A stretch of 64,000 bases of DNA from Actinoalloteichus caeruleus DSM 43889 (GTDB taxonomy: Bacteria > Actinomycetota > Actinomycetes > Mycobacteriales > Pseudonocardiaceae): positions 682,001-746,000 of the forward strand of contig NZ_AUBJ02000001.1 of the NCBI RefSeq assembly GCF_000429185.2, in the 5' to 3' direction. The notes beneath the pieces were generated by a model. That model saw only the letters and a list, made by a program, of their open reading frames with translations, had not been told where the DNA came from and searched no databases. Of this stretch, positions 1 through 8,217 are shown piece by piece; position 1 is the stretch's first letter; each line of letters starts with the position of its first letter. The position numbers and the translations under genes are program-made.

Positions 1-1578
1 GCGCTCCAGTTCGCGGACCGACATCTCCTGGTAGACGAAGTGGTCCAAGCCCCCCTCCGGCGCGGAGTGCAGGTCCTCCATCGCCTGCCGCGCCAGGCCG
101 GCCGCCACGATGTCCACCTCCTCCATCGACCCCGGCCACCCGAGCTCGGAGGGCACCAGGTCCGGCAGCCGGGACACCAACGGTTCGCAACCGGGGAAGC
201 GGTGCGGGTCCGCCACGATCTTCTCCCCGTTCCTCCCGTAGACCACGGCGACGCCCCGCCAGACCGACCACCCCACCACCTCCGACCACGCGACGCTCTG
301 CCACCGGCCCAGTGCGTTGCGGTGGCAGAGCCGGTCGGCCCCCTCCACCAGCAGCTCCCGGTCCTGCCCCGGCGGGCAACCACCGGTCGCCTCGAAGCGT
401 GCCCCTCCCTCCGGGGGGAGCGAGGTGGGAATCACGTGTTCCACCCCCGGCAACGCCAGCTCCACACCGTCGGGTACCACCACCAGGGCCGACCGCATCG
501 CGGTCCGCAGCGCCGCCGCCACCTGCTCCGGTCTGACCCGGGCGCGGCTGCGCTCGTCGCAACCGTCCGAACCGGTCACCCCGAACAGCGCCAGGTGGGC
601 ACGGCGGAACACCTGGGACGCGGCGCGTTCGGTGTCCCGGTGCCCGGCGTCGGACCGCCGGCGCCGTTCGAGCAGCGCCGTCAGCTCGTCCTGGTCGGGT
701 CCCGCCGCGGCGAGTTCGGTGAGCGCGGCCCAGACGGCACCGGCGGCCCGCGCGGAGGCGTCGTGCTCGCAGAACAGGTCGATCGCGACGTGCACGGTGT
801 CCGAGGAGAGCATCGTCTGGCCCAGGATGCGGTCCTGACCGTCCCACCGGTCGACCAGGCTCTCCTGTACGGGGTGGAGCCGCAGGTCCAGCACGTCCTG
901 GGTGACCGCCCACACCGCGTCGAGCGTCCCGGGCAACATCACGCCCACCCCGGAGTAGGGGGGCGGCCCGCCGGAGAACCACTCCGCCGAGGACCGCTGG
1001 TTCGGCGTGATGGCGGGCCGTCGCGGGGCCGCGCCAGGGGGGAGCGGTAGTCGCATCGCTCCGTCCAGGACGGGAGTGGTGATCGCGCAGACGGCGTTGC
1101 CCGCCACGAAGTAACGGGCCAGGTGTTCCCGCACCTCCCGTGGCGTGAACCGGTCCAACGGGATGTCGTCGGCCCAGTACGCGGCCCCGATGCCCGTGGA
1201 CCCGTAGTCGTGGCGCAGCAGGGCCGCCGTCGGGCGGGGCACGTCCAGCCAGCCGGCCGCGCCCCGGTCCGAGAGCACGTTCTCGATGAGGTCCTCCGGC
1301 GGGTCGGCCAGCAGCTCGCACACCTCGTCGAGCTGGGCGCACACCTCGGCGCGGGCCCCGGTGGCCGCGAAGACGACCGTGTCCAGGGTGGAGCCCGACC
1401 AACTGGTCGGCACGAAGAAACCGGTGACGCGTTGCACCATCGACACCACCACCGACGTCAGGCCCGCATGCCGCAGGCCCTCGTCACGGAGGCCGACACG
1501 GAAGAGCAGGAAACCGGACACCTCGCCCGAGCCCTCCTGCCAGAACACGGGGACGCCGTTGACGTGACTCTCTCCCAC
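1..1578 (-). CDS. M16 (insulinase-like) family protein without metal site, 3' end outside window
   Basis: About 525 residues are in the window and the reading frame is still open at base 1. The layout follows the M16 metallopeptidase fold: an N-terminal strand (VNGVPVFWQEG, about residues 6-16), then GLRDEGLRHAGLTSVVV where active M16 enzymes carry HxxEH, then a helical stretch and GSTGIGAYWADD followed by FTPREVREHLARYFVAGNAV, which resembles the region before the second strand of an M16 half. The zinc motif HxxEH is absent, so it is probably a non-catalytic M16 relative. The GTG at 1576-1578 is preferred because an in-frame TAG lies nine codons or fewer upstream; no strong ribosome site is visible. 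The family call rests on pattern only. It is transcribed away from the neighbouring oxidoreductase gene. Confidence 0.55.
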   Translation of the reverse strand, partial: MGESHVNGVPVFWQEGSGEVSGFLLFRVGLRDEGLRHAGLTSVVVSMVQRVTGFFVPTSWSGSTLDTVVFAATGARAEVCAQLDEVCELLADPPEDLIENVLSDRGAAGWLDVPRPTAALLRHDYGSTGIGAAYWADDIPLDRFTPREVREHLARYFVAGNAVCAITTPVLDGAMRLPLPPGAAPRRPAITPNQRSSAEWFSGGPPPYSGVGVMLPGTLDAVWAVTQDVLDLRLHPVQESLVDRWDGQDRILGQTMLSSDTVHVAIDLFCEHDASARAAGAVWAALTELAAAGPDQDELTALLERRRRSDAGHRDTERAASQVFRRAHLALFGVTGSDGCDERSRARVRPEQVAAALRTAMRSALVVVPDGVELALPGVEHVIPTSLPPEGGARFEATGGCPPGQDRELLVEGADRLCHRNALGRWQSVAWSEVVGWSVWRGVAVVYGRNGEKIVADPHRFPGCEPLVSRLPDLVPSELGWPGSMEEVDIVAAGLARQAMEDLHSAPEGGLDHFVYQEMSVRELER

Positions 1579-1951
1579 GTTCAGAGGCTATCGACCACAA
1601 ACGGGTGACGGGGAGTGCTCAGGGACCTGACATTCCGGCGAACTTCGCCCCCCACCCCGGAACGGGCCGACCGCGTCACCCGTTCGGCCCTGGCGTCTCC
1701 TCGCGGGAAGTGAACCCCAGCCCGGGAGCGGGGCACCCGCGGCGTCGAGGTGCCCGCCGAGCCCTGACGCCGCCCCGCGCCATCCGCCCTCCCGGCGCCG
1801 CGCGGACCAGAGCACCTCGGCTCCGCCCCCGGCGCGCCCACGACCGCCACGACCGCGTTGGGGAATAGCACGGGCACGCTCCGGCGTTACCAGGGACCGA
1901 CGGCGGAGCCCGGCGCCGGGCCCGCACCAGCCCAGTGGAGAGGACGACGCG
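1579..1951. other. Intergenic region between divergent genes
   Basis: 373 bases between the divergent M16-like gene and the F420-type oxidoreductase gene. It must hold promoters for both. I see no convincing -35/-10 pair, repeat or small gene. A GGAGAGG ribosome site lies just before the oxidoreductase start. Confidence 0.5.
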
Positions 1952-2389
1952 ATGCCCCTAAGTGGAGTGTACGAGCCCAGCCCCGAGAAGTGGGTCCGCG
2001 ACCAGGTCGAGCTGTACGAGGGCTCCGGGGGCACCGAGGGGACCACGCTCCGGGGGATGCCGGTGGTCGTGCTGACGACGAAGGGCAGGCGCTCCGGCCG
2101 GCTGCGCAAGTCGCCGCTGATGCGAGTGGAACACGAGGGCGCCTACGCCGCCGTCGCCTCGCTCGGCGGGGCGCCGAAGCACCCGGTGTGGTACCACAAC
2201 GTGCTCGCCCACCCCACGGTGGAACTCCAGGACGGGCCGGTCCGCCGCGAGTACAAGGCGCGCGAGGTGACCGGCGAGGAGAAGGCGACCTGGTGGGAGC
2301 GGGCCGTGGCCGCCTACCCGGACTACACGGACTACCAGGAGCGCACTGATCGGGAGATCCCGGTCTTCGTCCTCGAACCCGTCGACTGA
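1952..2389 (+). CDS. Nitroreductase/deazaflavin-type (DDN-like) oxidoreductase
   Basis: 145-residue protein of the deazaflavin-dependent nitroreductase family, the family of Mycobacterium Ddn. These small split-barrel proteins use coenzyme F420 (some bind other flavins or none) to reduce quinones, nitro compounds or unsaturated substrates. The family signatures are clear: [22 protein letters not shown] at about 38-59, then [21 protein letters not shown] and a VELQDG strand, ending in IPVFVLEP. Length matches the family (about 140-150 aa). ATG 1952 has GGAGAGG nine bases upstream. It stands alone, so the substrate cannot be inferred from neighbours. Confidence 0.9.
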   Translation: MPLSGVYEPSPEKWVRDQVELYEGSGGTEGTTLRGMPVVVLTTKGRRSGRLRKSPLMRVEHEGAYAAVASLGGAPKHPVWYHNVLAHPTVELQDGPVRREYKAREVTGEEKATWWERAVAAYPDYTDYQERTDREIPVFVLEPVD

Positions 2390-2485
2390 CACGGTCGACC
2401 CGGTCCGGTCCCGGACGGCGCGGGCACCGGGAACGGACCGGCGGCCGTCCGGGGCCGCCGAGGTGGGGGTGCCCTCCCTGGTTGA

Positions 2486-2940
2486 GGACACATCGGAATC
2501 CGGGGTGCCCGCACGCACAACCTCCGCGCATCGTCCCCGCGGATTCCCCGAGGCGTCCTCGTGGCTCGCACGGGGCTGAGCGGCGGTGGGAGGGCCTCCC
2601 TCGTGATCGACAGGCCGCACGCCGAGGTCCAGCCGCGGTACCTGGAGGGGTGCCGCCCTTCGTCCGCCAGTACATCACCGGGCGGGACCGGCCCCAGGTG
2701 GACCGCATCACGGGTTTCGGCCCGGCGCTCGCCGTCGACCAGCGCCGGCCCAACCGCGACACCCGGTTCACCGTCGCGACCCTGACCGGAGTGGACGGCT
2801 ACCTCGGCCTGCTCCACTCGCGGCTGCCCGCGCTCGCCGGCCCGACGACGGGGTGACCTCACCACCTCGCATGTCGACCGCCGCTCCCCGGAGGGGCGCC
2901 GTTCGGAGTGCCACGGCATGGGCGGCCTCGCGAGGGCACG
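2486..2940 (+). pseudogene. Decayed UvrA-like ATPase gene, N-terminal fragment
   Basis: From 2492 one frame reads IGIRGARTHNLRASSPRIPR followed by a degraded Walker A region (GLSGGGRASL instead of GxSGSGKSSL) and AEVQPRYLEG. At about 2641-2658 the similarity moves to the frame one base back and continues FVRQYITGRDRPQVDRITG, then PALAVDQRR and the TVATLTGVDGYLGLLHSR segment. This is the order of the UvrA/UvrA-paralogue N-terminus. A stop follows at 2854-2856, then another frame shows SPEGRRSECHGMGG, like the SPEGxCPxCHGLG zinc segment of UvrA paralogues. No start codon remains and an in-frame TGA lies at 2483-2485. The rest of the gene (over 600 codons) is missing. The lost Walker lysine indicates real decay. 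Confidence 0.72.
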
Positions 2941-3360
2941 CCCGGCGGTCGCGTGGCGCTTCGCGGGTCGAACCCGCCCCCGGGGGCCGGCGCGGACCAC
3001 CGGTCATCCGGCCGAGACCCCACCCGGCGGAGCGGGGCTGGCGGCGGTGCCGGAGACCGTGCCGGCCCGGGCACCGGTACCGGCCACCCCACCTGGACGA
3101 CCGGCGGGGACCGGCTCCGAGCACCAGGACCACACCGCCATCCCCCGAGGTGCGCGGCCTTCACGCGTGCCGGGTGATTCCTCGGGGGCTCGCACCCCGT
3201 CGAGCGCCCCCAGCACGGGGCGACGCACCCAGCCCCCTGGGTGTCGACGTGTCCGCCGACGCCACCTGCCACGGGTCTGCCTCGTCGCGCCGGCTGGTGG
3301 CGGGCATCCGCCGACGCCCGTCAGGGGCCACAGTCGGCGGGCCGGCGGGTTCGGCGAGTG
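2941..3360. other. Non-coding stretch after UvrA-like remnant
   Basis: Very GC-rich, with no coding pattern I can support. It probably contains unrecognisable remains of the UvrA-like gene and the 3' flank of the convergent membrane-protein operon. A short hairpin GCGGGTCGAACCCGC (2963-2977) is present. Confidence 0.4.
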
Positions 3361-4311
3361 TCAACGACTCCGGGCGATCTCACGTTCCAGTTGGCCGCAC
3401 CGGCGGCTGAGCTCGTCCACCCGGGAGGCGAGGTCCCGGTTTGTGTTCTCGCCGCGCGCGTCCGCCTCCGCGATCCGGCGGAGCAGCACCGCGTAGTCCG
3501 AGGCGATGGCGCGGTACCGGTTGGCGATCCTCCCGCGCCGGCTGCGTTCCGGTGCCGGGTCGGACCTGCGGGGAGCGGGAATGCGGCCGTCGAGGTCGAT
3601 GATCCGCTGGGCGAGCACGGCCGCGTTCGCGCTCAGCGCACTGCGCTTGTCCCGCGCCGCGTCCCGACGTCGCTGACGTCTGGCCGCGAGCCGGCCAGCG
3701 CGCAGGGACATCAGGTACACGCCGGTCGACCCGACGACCACCGCGCTCAGTGCTGCCGCCGCGACCAGGTAGCGGGGCAACGACGGGCTGATCGCCCGCG
3801 CGCCGTCCGGCACCGTGCCCGACTTCACGAGCTGGTCGTAGTTGACCGCCACCACCTTGAGCGCTTCCAGGGGCTGGTCCACGAACTGCCCCACCCCCGT
3901 GGCGATTCGCATCTCCGCGACGAAATTCTTGCCGAACCCCTCGCCGTCCCCGTCGGGCAGCAGGGCGCACCCGTAGTGGTCGAACTTCTCCCCGTCCGCG
4001 TCCGGGCTGAGGAACAGCACGACGTTGCCGTTGGCGGCGCCCCTGACGCTCCCGCAGGCGGCGCGCATGTCCGCCTCCGGTTCGAGGAGGGCCACCACCA
4101 CGCGCCGGTTGCCGAGGATGCGTTCGGCCCGCTCCTGGTCGAGGTCGTAGCCGGGCGCCGCGTACACCGACGAGGTGCGCACCTGCCTCGCCACGGGGCT
4201 CGCGATGTCCCCGGCGCCGGCGGACCACAGGGCCCACCCGGCCAGGCCGAGGCATGCGAGCAGCGCGAGGCCGAAGGGGGTGCCGAGGAAGGTGCCGAGC
4301 CGCTTCATCAT
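3361..4311 (-). CDS. Membrane protein with two transmembrane segments and C-terminal coiled coil
   Basis: 316-residue protein that I do not assign to a named family. A signal-anchor-like helix (about residues 12-32) is followed by an extracytoplasmic region of about 140 residues with three cysteines and a VVVALLEPEADM strand. A second hydrophobic helix (about 180-202) precedes a basic Arg/Lys-rich segment and a C-terminal heptad-like region rich in Arg, Glu and Leu, probably a cytoplasmic coiled coil. It is the last gene of a three-gene minus-strand operon; its ATG overlaps the stop of the gene before it by four bases (ATGA), so the products are probably made together and may form a complex. 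Confidence 0.7.
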   Translation of the reverse strand: MMKRLGTFLGTPFGLALLACLGLAGWALWSAGAGDIASPVARQVRTSSVYAAPGYDLDQERAERILGNRRVVVALLEPEADMRAACGSVRGAANGNVVLFLSPDADGEKFDHYGCALLPDGDGEGFGKNFVAEMRIATGVGQFVDQPLEALKVVAVNYDQLVKSGTVPDGARAISPSLPRYLVAAAALSAVVVGSTGVYLMSLRAGRLAARRQRRRDAARDKRSALSANAAVLAQRIIDLDGRIPAPRRSDPAPERSRRGRIANRYRAIASDYAVLLRRIAEADARGENTNRDLASRVDELSRRCGQLEREIARSR

Positions 4312-5696
4312 GCGAGCCTGCCCTGGAGGTAGACGTTCGGGCGGTAGTCCGTGCGGCCCACCGCGCGGGCCGTGTCGTCGAGTTCGGCCTCCGCCTGGGT
4401 GAGCAGCGTCTGCACGTGCTGGTCCGGCAGCTTGTCGTCCAGGGCCTTCCTCGCCCCTTCCAGGGCGGTCAGGCCCCGCGTCAGCGATGCGTTCCCGTCA
4501 CGACCGGTCAGCGCCGACACCTCGATGGCCAGCGCGGTCAGGCCGGCGAGCCGGGCCGCCGAGTGCCCCCGCTGGTACTTCCTCGGGCGGGTCACCGGTC
4601 GCAGCACGGACCGCACCGACAGCCCGAGGAACACCAGGACGCAGGCGGCGAAGATCCACGGCAGCGCTGGCAGCGTCACCCGGAGCGGATCGAAGGGCTG
4701 GTAGGGGAGTGGGCGGTCGAACAGGCCCGCGTAGCGGACGTCGGTCACCCGGTTCAGGTAGGCGTGCAGCACGTTGTGCTGCGGGTAGTCGTACCTGCTC
4801 AGCCGTTCCGTGAGCTGCCCGTAGAGGCCGGCCGCGACGACCTGGGCGAACTCCTCCTGGTCGGGACCGTGGTACTCGACCCACGACCCGTACATGACGA
4901 CGATCGGGCGGCCCGGGAACTCCGCCGCCAGCGCCGGGCCGTACTCCGGCACCGGCTGGCCCCACTCCTGCTGGGGGAAGACCGCGTAGAGGGCGTCCCC
5001 GTCGGGGAATGCCGTGGCGGTCGCCTCGGGGAGGGAGTCCATCGTGCTGCCCTCGGCGGTGTGCAGCCCGGTCTCCCGCAGGTCCGCCGTGACCGGGCCG
5101 AGCTCCTCCGCCGTCGGTTCGCGCCAGGCGATGCCGTCGCCGTCCTCGCCGTCCTCGCCGTCCTCGCCGTCCTCGTTCTCCTCGTCCCGCAGCTCTCGGA
5201 GGAGGCGGGTGACCAGGCTGGTGACGTCCCCGGTGCCGAACACCTCCCGCCAGCCGTCGAAGTCGTTGGGAACGACCTGGAAGAAGCCGCCGGTGACCTC
5301 GGTGCCGATGACCCTGACCGTGGCGTTCTCGACGTCCCGGACCCGTCCTCGCTCGTCCTCGTCGAGGCCGGGTGGGGCGATGAGGACCCGGGAGTCGGTG
5401 CCGCCGATCTCCGCCCGAACCCGGTCCTCGTCGATGTGGGCGACCGAGCCGGGAAGGCGGACGATCTGGTCGTCCGCCACCATCCGCGTCATCTCCTCCA
5501 CGGAGGGGACCGTCGCGTCGCTCAGCTCCCCGGCGTCTCCCTCGGGGACGGGGTCTGAGGAGGAGGGGGACTGCCCGTAACTGACGTCGATGGTGCGGCC
5601 CTGGACCACGAGGAAGATCGTGAGGACCACCACGGCGACACCGAGCGCGCCCCAACGCAACCATTCGGACCACGCACGCGCTGGGCGATCAGTCAC
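4308..5696 (-). CDS. Membrane protein with large extracytoplasmic domain, function unknown
   Basis: 462 residues from GTG 5694-5696, which overlaps the stop of the upstream small membrane gene (GTGACTGA). One transmembrane helix lies near the N-terminus (WGALGVAVVVLTIFLVV) and a second at about 345-365 (PALPWIFAACVLVFLGL). Between them is an acidic domain of about 300 residues containing an EDG repeat; after it comes a basic segment and a cytoplasmic helical tail. No catalytic motif is recognised. The topology matches the next gene in the operon (3361-4311): two membrane helices, outer domain, cytoplasmic helical tail. The two may be partners of a cell-envelope complex. Confidence 0.7.
   Translation of the reverse strand: MTDRPARAWSEWLRWGALGVAVVVLTIFLVVQGRTIDVSYGQSPSSSDPVPEGDAGELSDATVPSVEEMTRMVADDQIVRLPGSVAHIDEDRVRAEIGGTDSRVLIAPPGLDEDERGRVRDVENATVRVIGTEVTGGFFQVVPNDFDGWREVFGTGDVTSLVTRLLRELRDEENEDGEDGEDGEDGDGIAWREPTAEELGPVTADLRETGLHTAEGSTMDSLPEATATAFPDGDALYAVFPQQEWGQPVPEYGPALAAEFPGRPIVVMYGSWVEYHGPDQEEFAQVVAAGLYGQLTERLSRYDYPQHNVLHAYLNRVTDVRYAGLFDRPLPYQPFDPLRVTLPALPWIFAACVLVFLGLSVRSVLRPVTRPRKYQRGHSAARLAGLTALAIEVSALTGRDGNASLTRGLTALEGARKALDDKLPDQHVQTLLTQAEAELDDTARAVGRTDYRPNVYLQGRLA
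5140..5175 (-). repeat. Four tandem 9-bp repeats coding an EDG stretch
   Basis: Four exact copies of CCGTCCTCG (plus strand) lie inside the membrane-protein gene 4308-5696. On the coding strand they encode repeated Glu-Asp-Gly in the extracytoplasmic domain. The unit is a multiple of three, so copy-number change would keep the frame and alter only the length of the acidic loop. Confidence 0.95.
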
Positions 5697-5994
5697 CGGA
5701 CGCCTCCCGCCACAGCCGGTCCGCGCGCCGCGCGTACTCGGCCGTCGTCGCCGCGGCATCCGGGCCGCCCCGGTCGGCCGCGATGAGCTCCGCCCTGGCC
5801 AGCAGTCGCTCGGCCTCCTCGACGCGAACGGGGGTGGCGTCCCGGCTGACCGTGGCGCGGGCGATCTCCGTCCGCGCGGTCGACCACGCGGTTCGGCGGC
5901 GGAGGGCGCGGGCCCTCCGCTGGGGTAAGAGCGTCGCGCCGACGCCCGCCGCCACGAGCACGATGGTGCCCGCGATCCAGATGAGCCAGTGCAT
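5689..5994 (-). CDS. Small single-pass membrane protein, function unknown
   Basis: 101 residues. The ATG at 5992-5994 is chosen because the protein then starts with its only transmembrane helix (MHWLIWIAGTIVLVAAGVGA), whereas the longer frame would add an Arg-rich non-coding-like leader. The rest is a basic stretch and a helical cytoplasmic part (EEAERLLARAELIAADRGG, then a C-terminal ADRLWREASGD). First gene of the minus-strand operon with 4308-5696 and 3361-4311, overlapping the next gene by eight bases. A role as a small subunit of an envelope complex is inferred from gene order only. Confidence 0.75.
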   Translation of the reverse strand: MHWLIWIAGTIVLVAAGVGATLLPQRRARALRRRTAWSTARTEIARATVSRDATPVRVEEAERLLARAELIAADRGGPDAAATTAEYARRADRLWREASGD

Positions 5995-6371
5995 GCGGGC
6001 CACTCCCGGTAGTGAGGAAGACGGACGAGGCGCGTGTCGCGTATCCGGATTCTGCCCGATGACCTCGGCGTTCCGGGCGGGATCGTGCGCTGTCACCGTT
6101 GGTGACCGGGGAGTCGGGGAACAGTGATCGTCCGAGGTGGACACGGAGCCTCCCGTGCGTCGAGGGGCGACCTGGTTCGTGGCGTGGCGCGGATCGGTTC
6201 GTGCTCGGCCGAGGTGCTGGACCTCCTCGTCACCGGCCCAGGGGAACCGTCGGCGCGAGGTCCGAGCCGGGACCGGTCGCCCGTCCCTCCGGCGGAGCGG
6301 CGGTGTCGTCCGGGTGGCCCGGATGCCCATCGCCGTTGATTGATGTCGGGCGGGCGGCGGATACTGGCCGC
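5995..6371. other. Divergent intergenic region with short perfect inverted repeat
   Basis: 377 bases between the membrane-protein operon (minus) and the ArsR gene (plus). GTCACC (6092-6097) and GGTGAC (6101-6106) form a perfect inverted repeat around a GTT spacer, about 100 bases upstream of the operon; a possible operator. No gene is seen. Confidence 0.4.
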
Positions 6372-6698
6372 GTGCACGCCTTCGACGTCCTTGGTGATCC
6401 GGTCCGGCGCCGGATCCTCGAGCTGCTCGCCGACGGGGAACTCCCCGCCGGCGCCGTCGGGGCGGTCGTGCAGCGCGAGTTCGGCATCTCCCAGCCCGGC
6501 GTGTCCCAGCACCTGCGGGTGCTGCGGGAGAACGGATTCGCCACCGTCCGGGCGGAGGGGGTCCGACGGCTGTACTCGGTCGACCCCGAGCCCCTGCGCC
6601 AGATCGACGACTGGCTCGACCGGTACCGCCACTTCTGGCACCAGCGCCTGGACGCGCTGGGCACCGAGCTGGCCCGGGGACGCCGCGAGCGCGACTAG
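6372..6698 (+). CDS. ArsR/SmtB-family winged-helix transcriptional regulator
   Basis: 108 residues from GTG 6372. The whole protein is the ArsR winged helix: VHAFDVLGDPVRRRILELLADGE at the N-terminus, the recognition-helix region FGISQPGVSQHLRVLRENGF (about 37-56), and the wing VRAEGVRRLYSVDPEPL. A short C-terminal helix with Trp and His residues (DDWLDRYRHFWHQRLDALG) is typical of the PadR-like/ArsR group that senses small molecules or partners SRPBCC proteins. No CxC metal site is visible, so metal sensing is unlikely. No target gene is adjacent on the same strand; the divergent membrane operon at 5994 is a possible target. The next gene, YqeY-like, is convergent. Confidence 0.88.
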   Translation: MHAFDVLGDPVRRRILELLADGELPAGAVGAVVQREFGISQPGVSQHLRVLRENGFATVRAEGVRRLYSVDPEPLRQIDDWLDRYRHFWHQRLDALGTELARGRRERD

Positions 6699-6930
6699 GG
6701 CAGCGGTTCCGTGGACCCCCGACCGCGAGCGTCCGCCGCGGCGCGCGGCCTGGCGGTCACCGGCCCGCCGAGTGGTGGCGCTACCCACGGGGGTGAGGGG
6801 CCCGGCGTTCTCGGCCCTGCCGGCCGGGTGCTGGCCACGGGAGTGGGCTGGCCGGGGGCCAACCGATCCGCCGCCCCTCCTGACGAGCGCCGCGTCGTGC
6901 GGAACGGGAGTTCGCGGTGCGCCCTCCTCC

Positions 6931-7311
6931 TCAGCTGGTCGCCGACAGGTGGTGCTGGATCACCTCGGCCTCCGCGTGGAGGCGGTCGGCGTGCTCGTGC
7001 CGCCCCCCGCGCTGGTACTCCGCGGCCGCCTCCCGCCGTTCCCGTACCTCGTTCTCCACGATCGTCCGCTCCTCGGCGGCGGTGAGCTGACGGCGGTCCA
7101 CCTCCGTCGAGCCCGCACCCGCGGTCGTTCCGGCGACGTGTTCACTCGTGACCGAGTCGGGTGCGACGCCAGGCCCGCTCGGCGCCGAGGGTGGGAGAGG
7201 GACGGCCCCGGCGTTGTCGATGGCTGCCAGTGCGGAGCGGAGCGCGGCGATCGCGACCCGGTCGCGGGCCTTGAGGGCGGTGCTGAGGGCGTCGCGCAGC
7301 GTCGAGCGCAC
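6931..7311 (-). CDS. GatB/YqeY domain protein
   Basis: 126 residues from GTG 7309-7311. It shows the YqeY pattern: STLRDALSTALKARDRVAIAALRSALAAIDNA at the N-terminus (the KxxD...LR region) and LTAAEERTIVENEVRERREAAAEYQRGGRHEHADRLHAEAEVI toward the C-terminus. YqeY proteins resemble the tail domain of GatB (glutamyl-tRNA amidotransferase subunit); their role is not established, but tRNA binding is assumed. The protein is a little shorter than typical YqeY (about 150 aa), missing part of the tail after AEVI. It is divergent from the TetR gene at 7413 and shares its promoter region. Confidence 0.8.
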   Translation of the reverse strand: MRSTLRDALSTALKARDRVAIAALRSALAAIDNAGAVPLPPSAPSGPGVAPDSVTSEHVAGTTAGAGSTEVDRRQLTAAEERTIVENEVRERREAAAEYQRGGRHEHADRLHAEAEVIQHHLSATS

Positions 7312-7388
7312 GGGTGGCTCCCTTCCGGGGACGTGGGCTCGGCCTCCGGATCGGCACCTGACCGGCACCGGCCCCAACGAGCCCTGTT

Positions 7389-7406
7389 TCGATACGAGCA
7401 TATGAT
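7389..7406. promoter_or_regulatory. Probable TetR operator upstream of the TetR gene
   Basis: TCGATACGAGCATATGAT lies seven bases before the GTG start of the TetR gene. It matches 13 of 18 bases of the reverse complement of the better palindrome at 8094-8111, next to the carboxylesterase gene. A shared site on both sides of a TetR gene indicates autoregulation plus control of the neighbour. Confidence 0.65.
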
Positions 7407-7412
7407 AAACAC

Positions 7413-8066
7413 GTGCCACGCATCGTCGATCATGACCAGCGCCGCGCCCAGATCGCCCTGGCGTTCCAGCGCCTGCTCGCCGCCGAGGGGATCGCGGGGG
7501 TGTCCTTCTCCAGGGTCGCGGCCGAAGCCGGTGTCTCCGTCGGGTTGATCCAGCACTACTTCAGCGGGAAGGAGGCCCTGCTGCGCTACGCCTACGACGA
7601 CGCGACGAGCCGACTCGGGCAACGCGTGCGACAACGGGTGCGCTCCCTGGAGGCCGCCGGGAGACCCGTTCGGGAGGTGCTGGTCGACAGCCTCGTCGAG
7701 CTGTTGCCGCTCGACGAGGAACGTCAGGTCGAGTACCGCGTCCGGAGTGCGCTGTGGTTCCAGGCCACGCACCACCCCGGCCTCGCCGAGGTGGCCAGGA
7801 GGTCGGGTGGTGACCTCCTCCGCCATGTCACGGACGTCGTCGTCGACGGGGTGCGCCGGGGCGAGGTGGGCACCACGCTGGACCCCGAGCTCGCCGCCCG
7901 CGCGGTACTGGCGACCGTGCGGGGGCTGGCGGACCAGGTCGCGTTCTCGGGTGCCGACGCCTTCCCGGCGCGGGACGTGCTGCGCTCGGTCGTCGTCCGG
8001 GTGATCGCCGGTCCGGAGGGTGACCCTCGCGGGACGGCGGGAGGTGGATCGGGGGTCCCGGGATGA
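7413..8066 (+). CDS. TetR-family transcriptional regulator (BetI-like)
   Basis: 217 residues from GTG 7413. The N-terminal 60 residues are a TetR helix-turn-helix: RRAQIALAFQRLLAAEGIAGVSFSRVAAEAGVSVGLIQHYFSGKEALL, with the VGLIQHYF recognition helix of the BetI-like group. The C-terminal part is an all-helical ligand-binding and dimerisation domain of normal length. Two similar palindromic sites lie just before its start (7389-7406) and before the downstream esterase (8094-8111), so it most likely represses itself and the esterase until a ligand is bound. The ligand is unknown; an ester substrate or its product would fit. Confidence 0.9.
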   Translation: MPRIVDHDQRRAQIALAFQRLLAAEGIAGVSFSRVAAEAGVSVGLIQHYFSGKEALLRYAYDDATSRLGQRVRQRVRSLEAAGRPVREVLVDSLVELLPLDEERQVEYRVRSALWFQATHHPGLAEVARRSGGDLLRHVTDVVVDGVRRGEVGTTLDPELAARAVLATVRGLADQVAFSGADAFPARDVLRSVVVRVIAGPEGDPRGTAGGGSGVPG

Positions 8067-8093
8067 CGGCCACCGGCGGCATGTGCTTTCATG

Positions 8094-8111
8094 ACAATAT
8101 GTTCGTATTGT
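8094..8111. promoter_or_regulatory. TetR operator upstream of carboxylesterase gene
   Basis: ACAATATGTTCGTATTGT: six-base arms ACAATA and TATTGT are perfect inverted repeats around a six-base centre. The site is AT-rich in a very GC-rich setting and lies about 107 bases before the esterase ATG. The related copy at 7389-7406 supports binding by the TetR protein encoded between them. Confidence 0.7.
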
Positions 8112-8217
8112 TCAGGCTTGGTTCGGTGGAGGGTGCTCCGCGTGGTGGAACACCCCGGGCCGGCCATCCCCTCCCGGTCGGCGGGGCCCGTCCCGCCGTG
8201 ACGAAGGAGCACCGGAG

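Noticed and set aside
2963-2977. tRNA T-arm-like hairpin GCGGGTCGAACCCGC
   Set aside because: The loop has five bases instead of seven and no acceptor, D or anticodon arms can be drawn around it.
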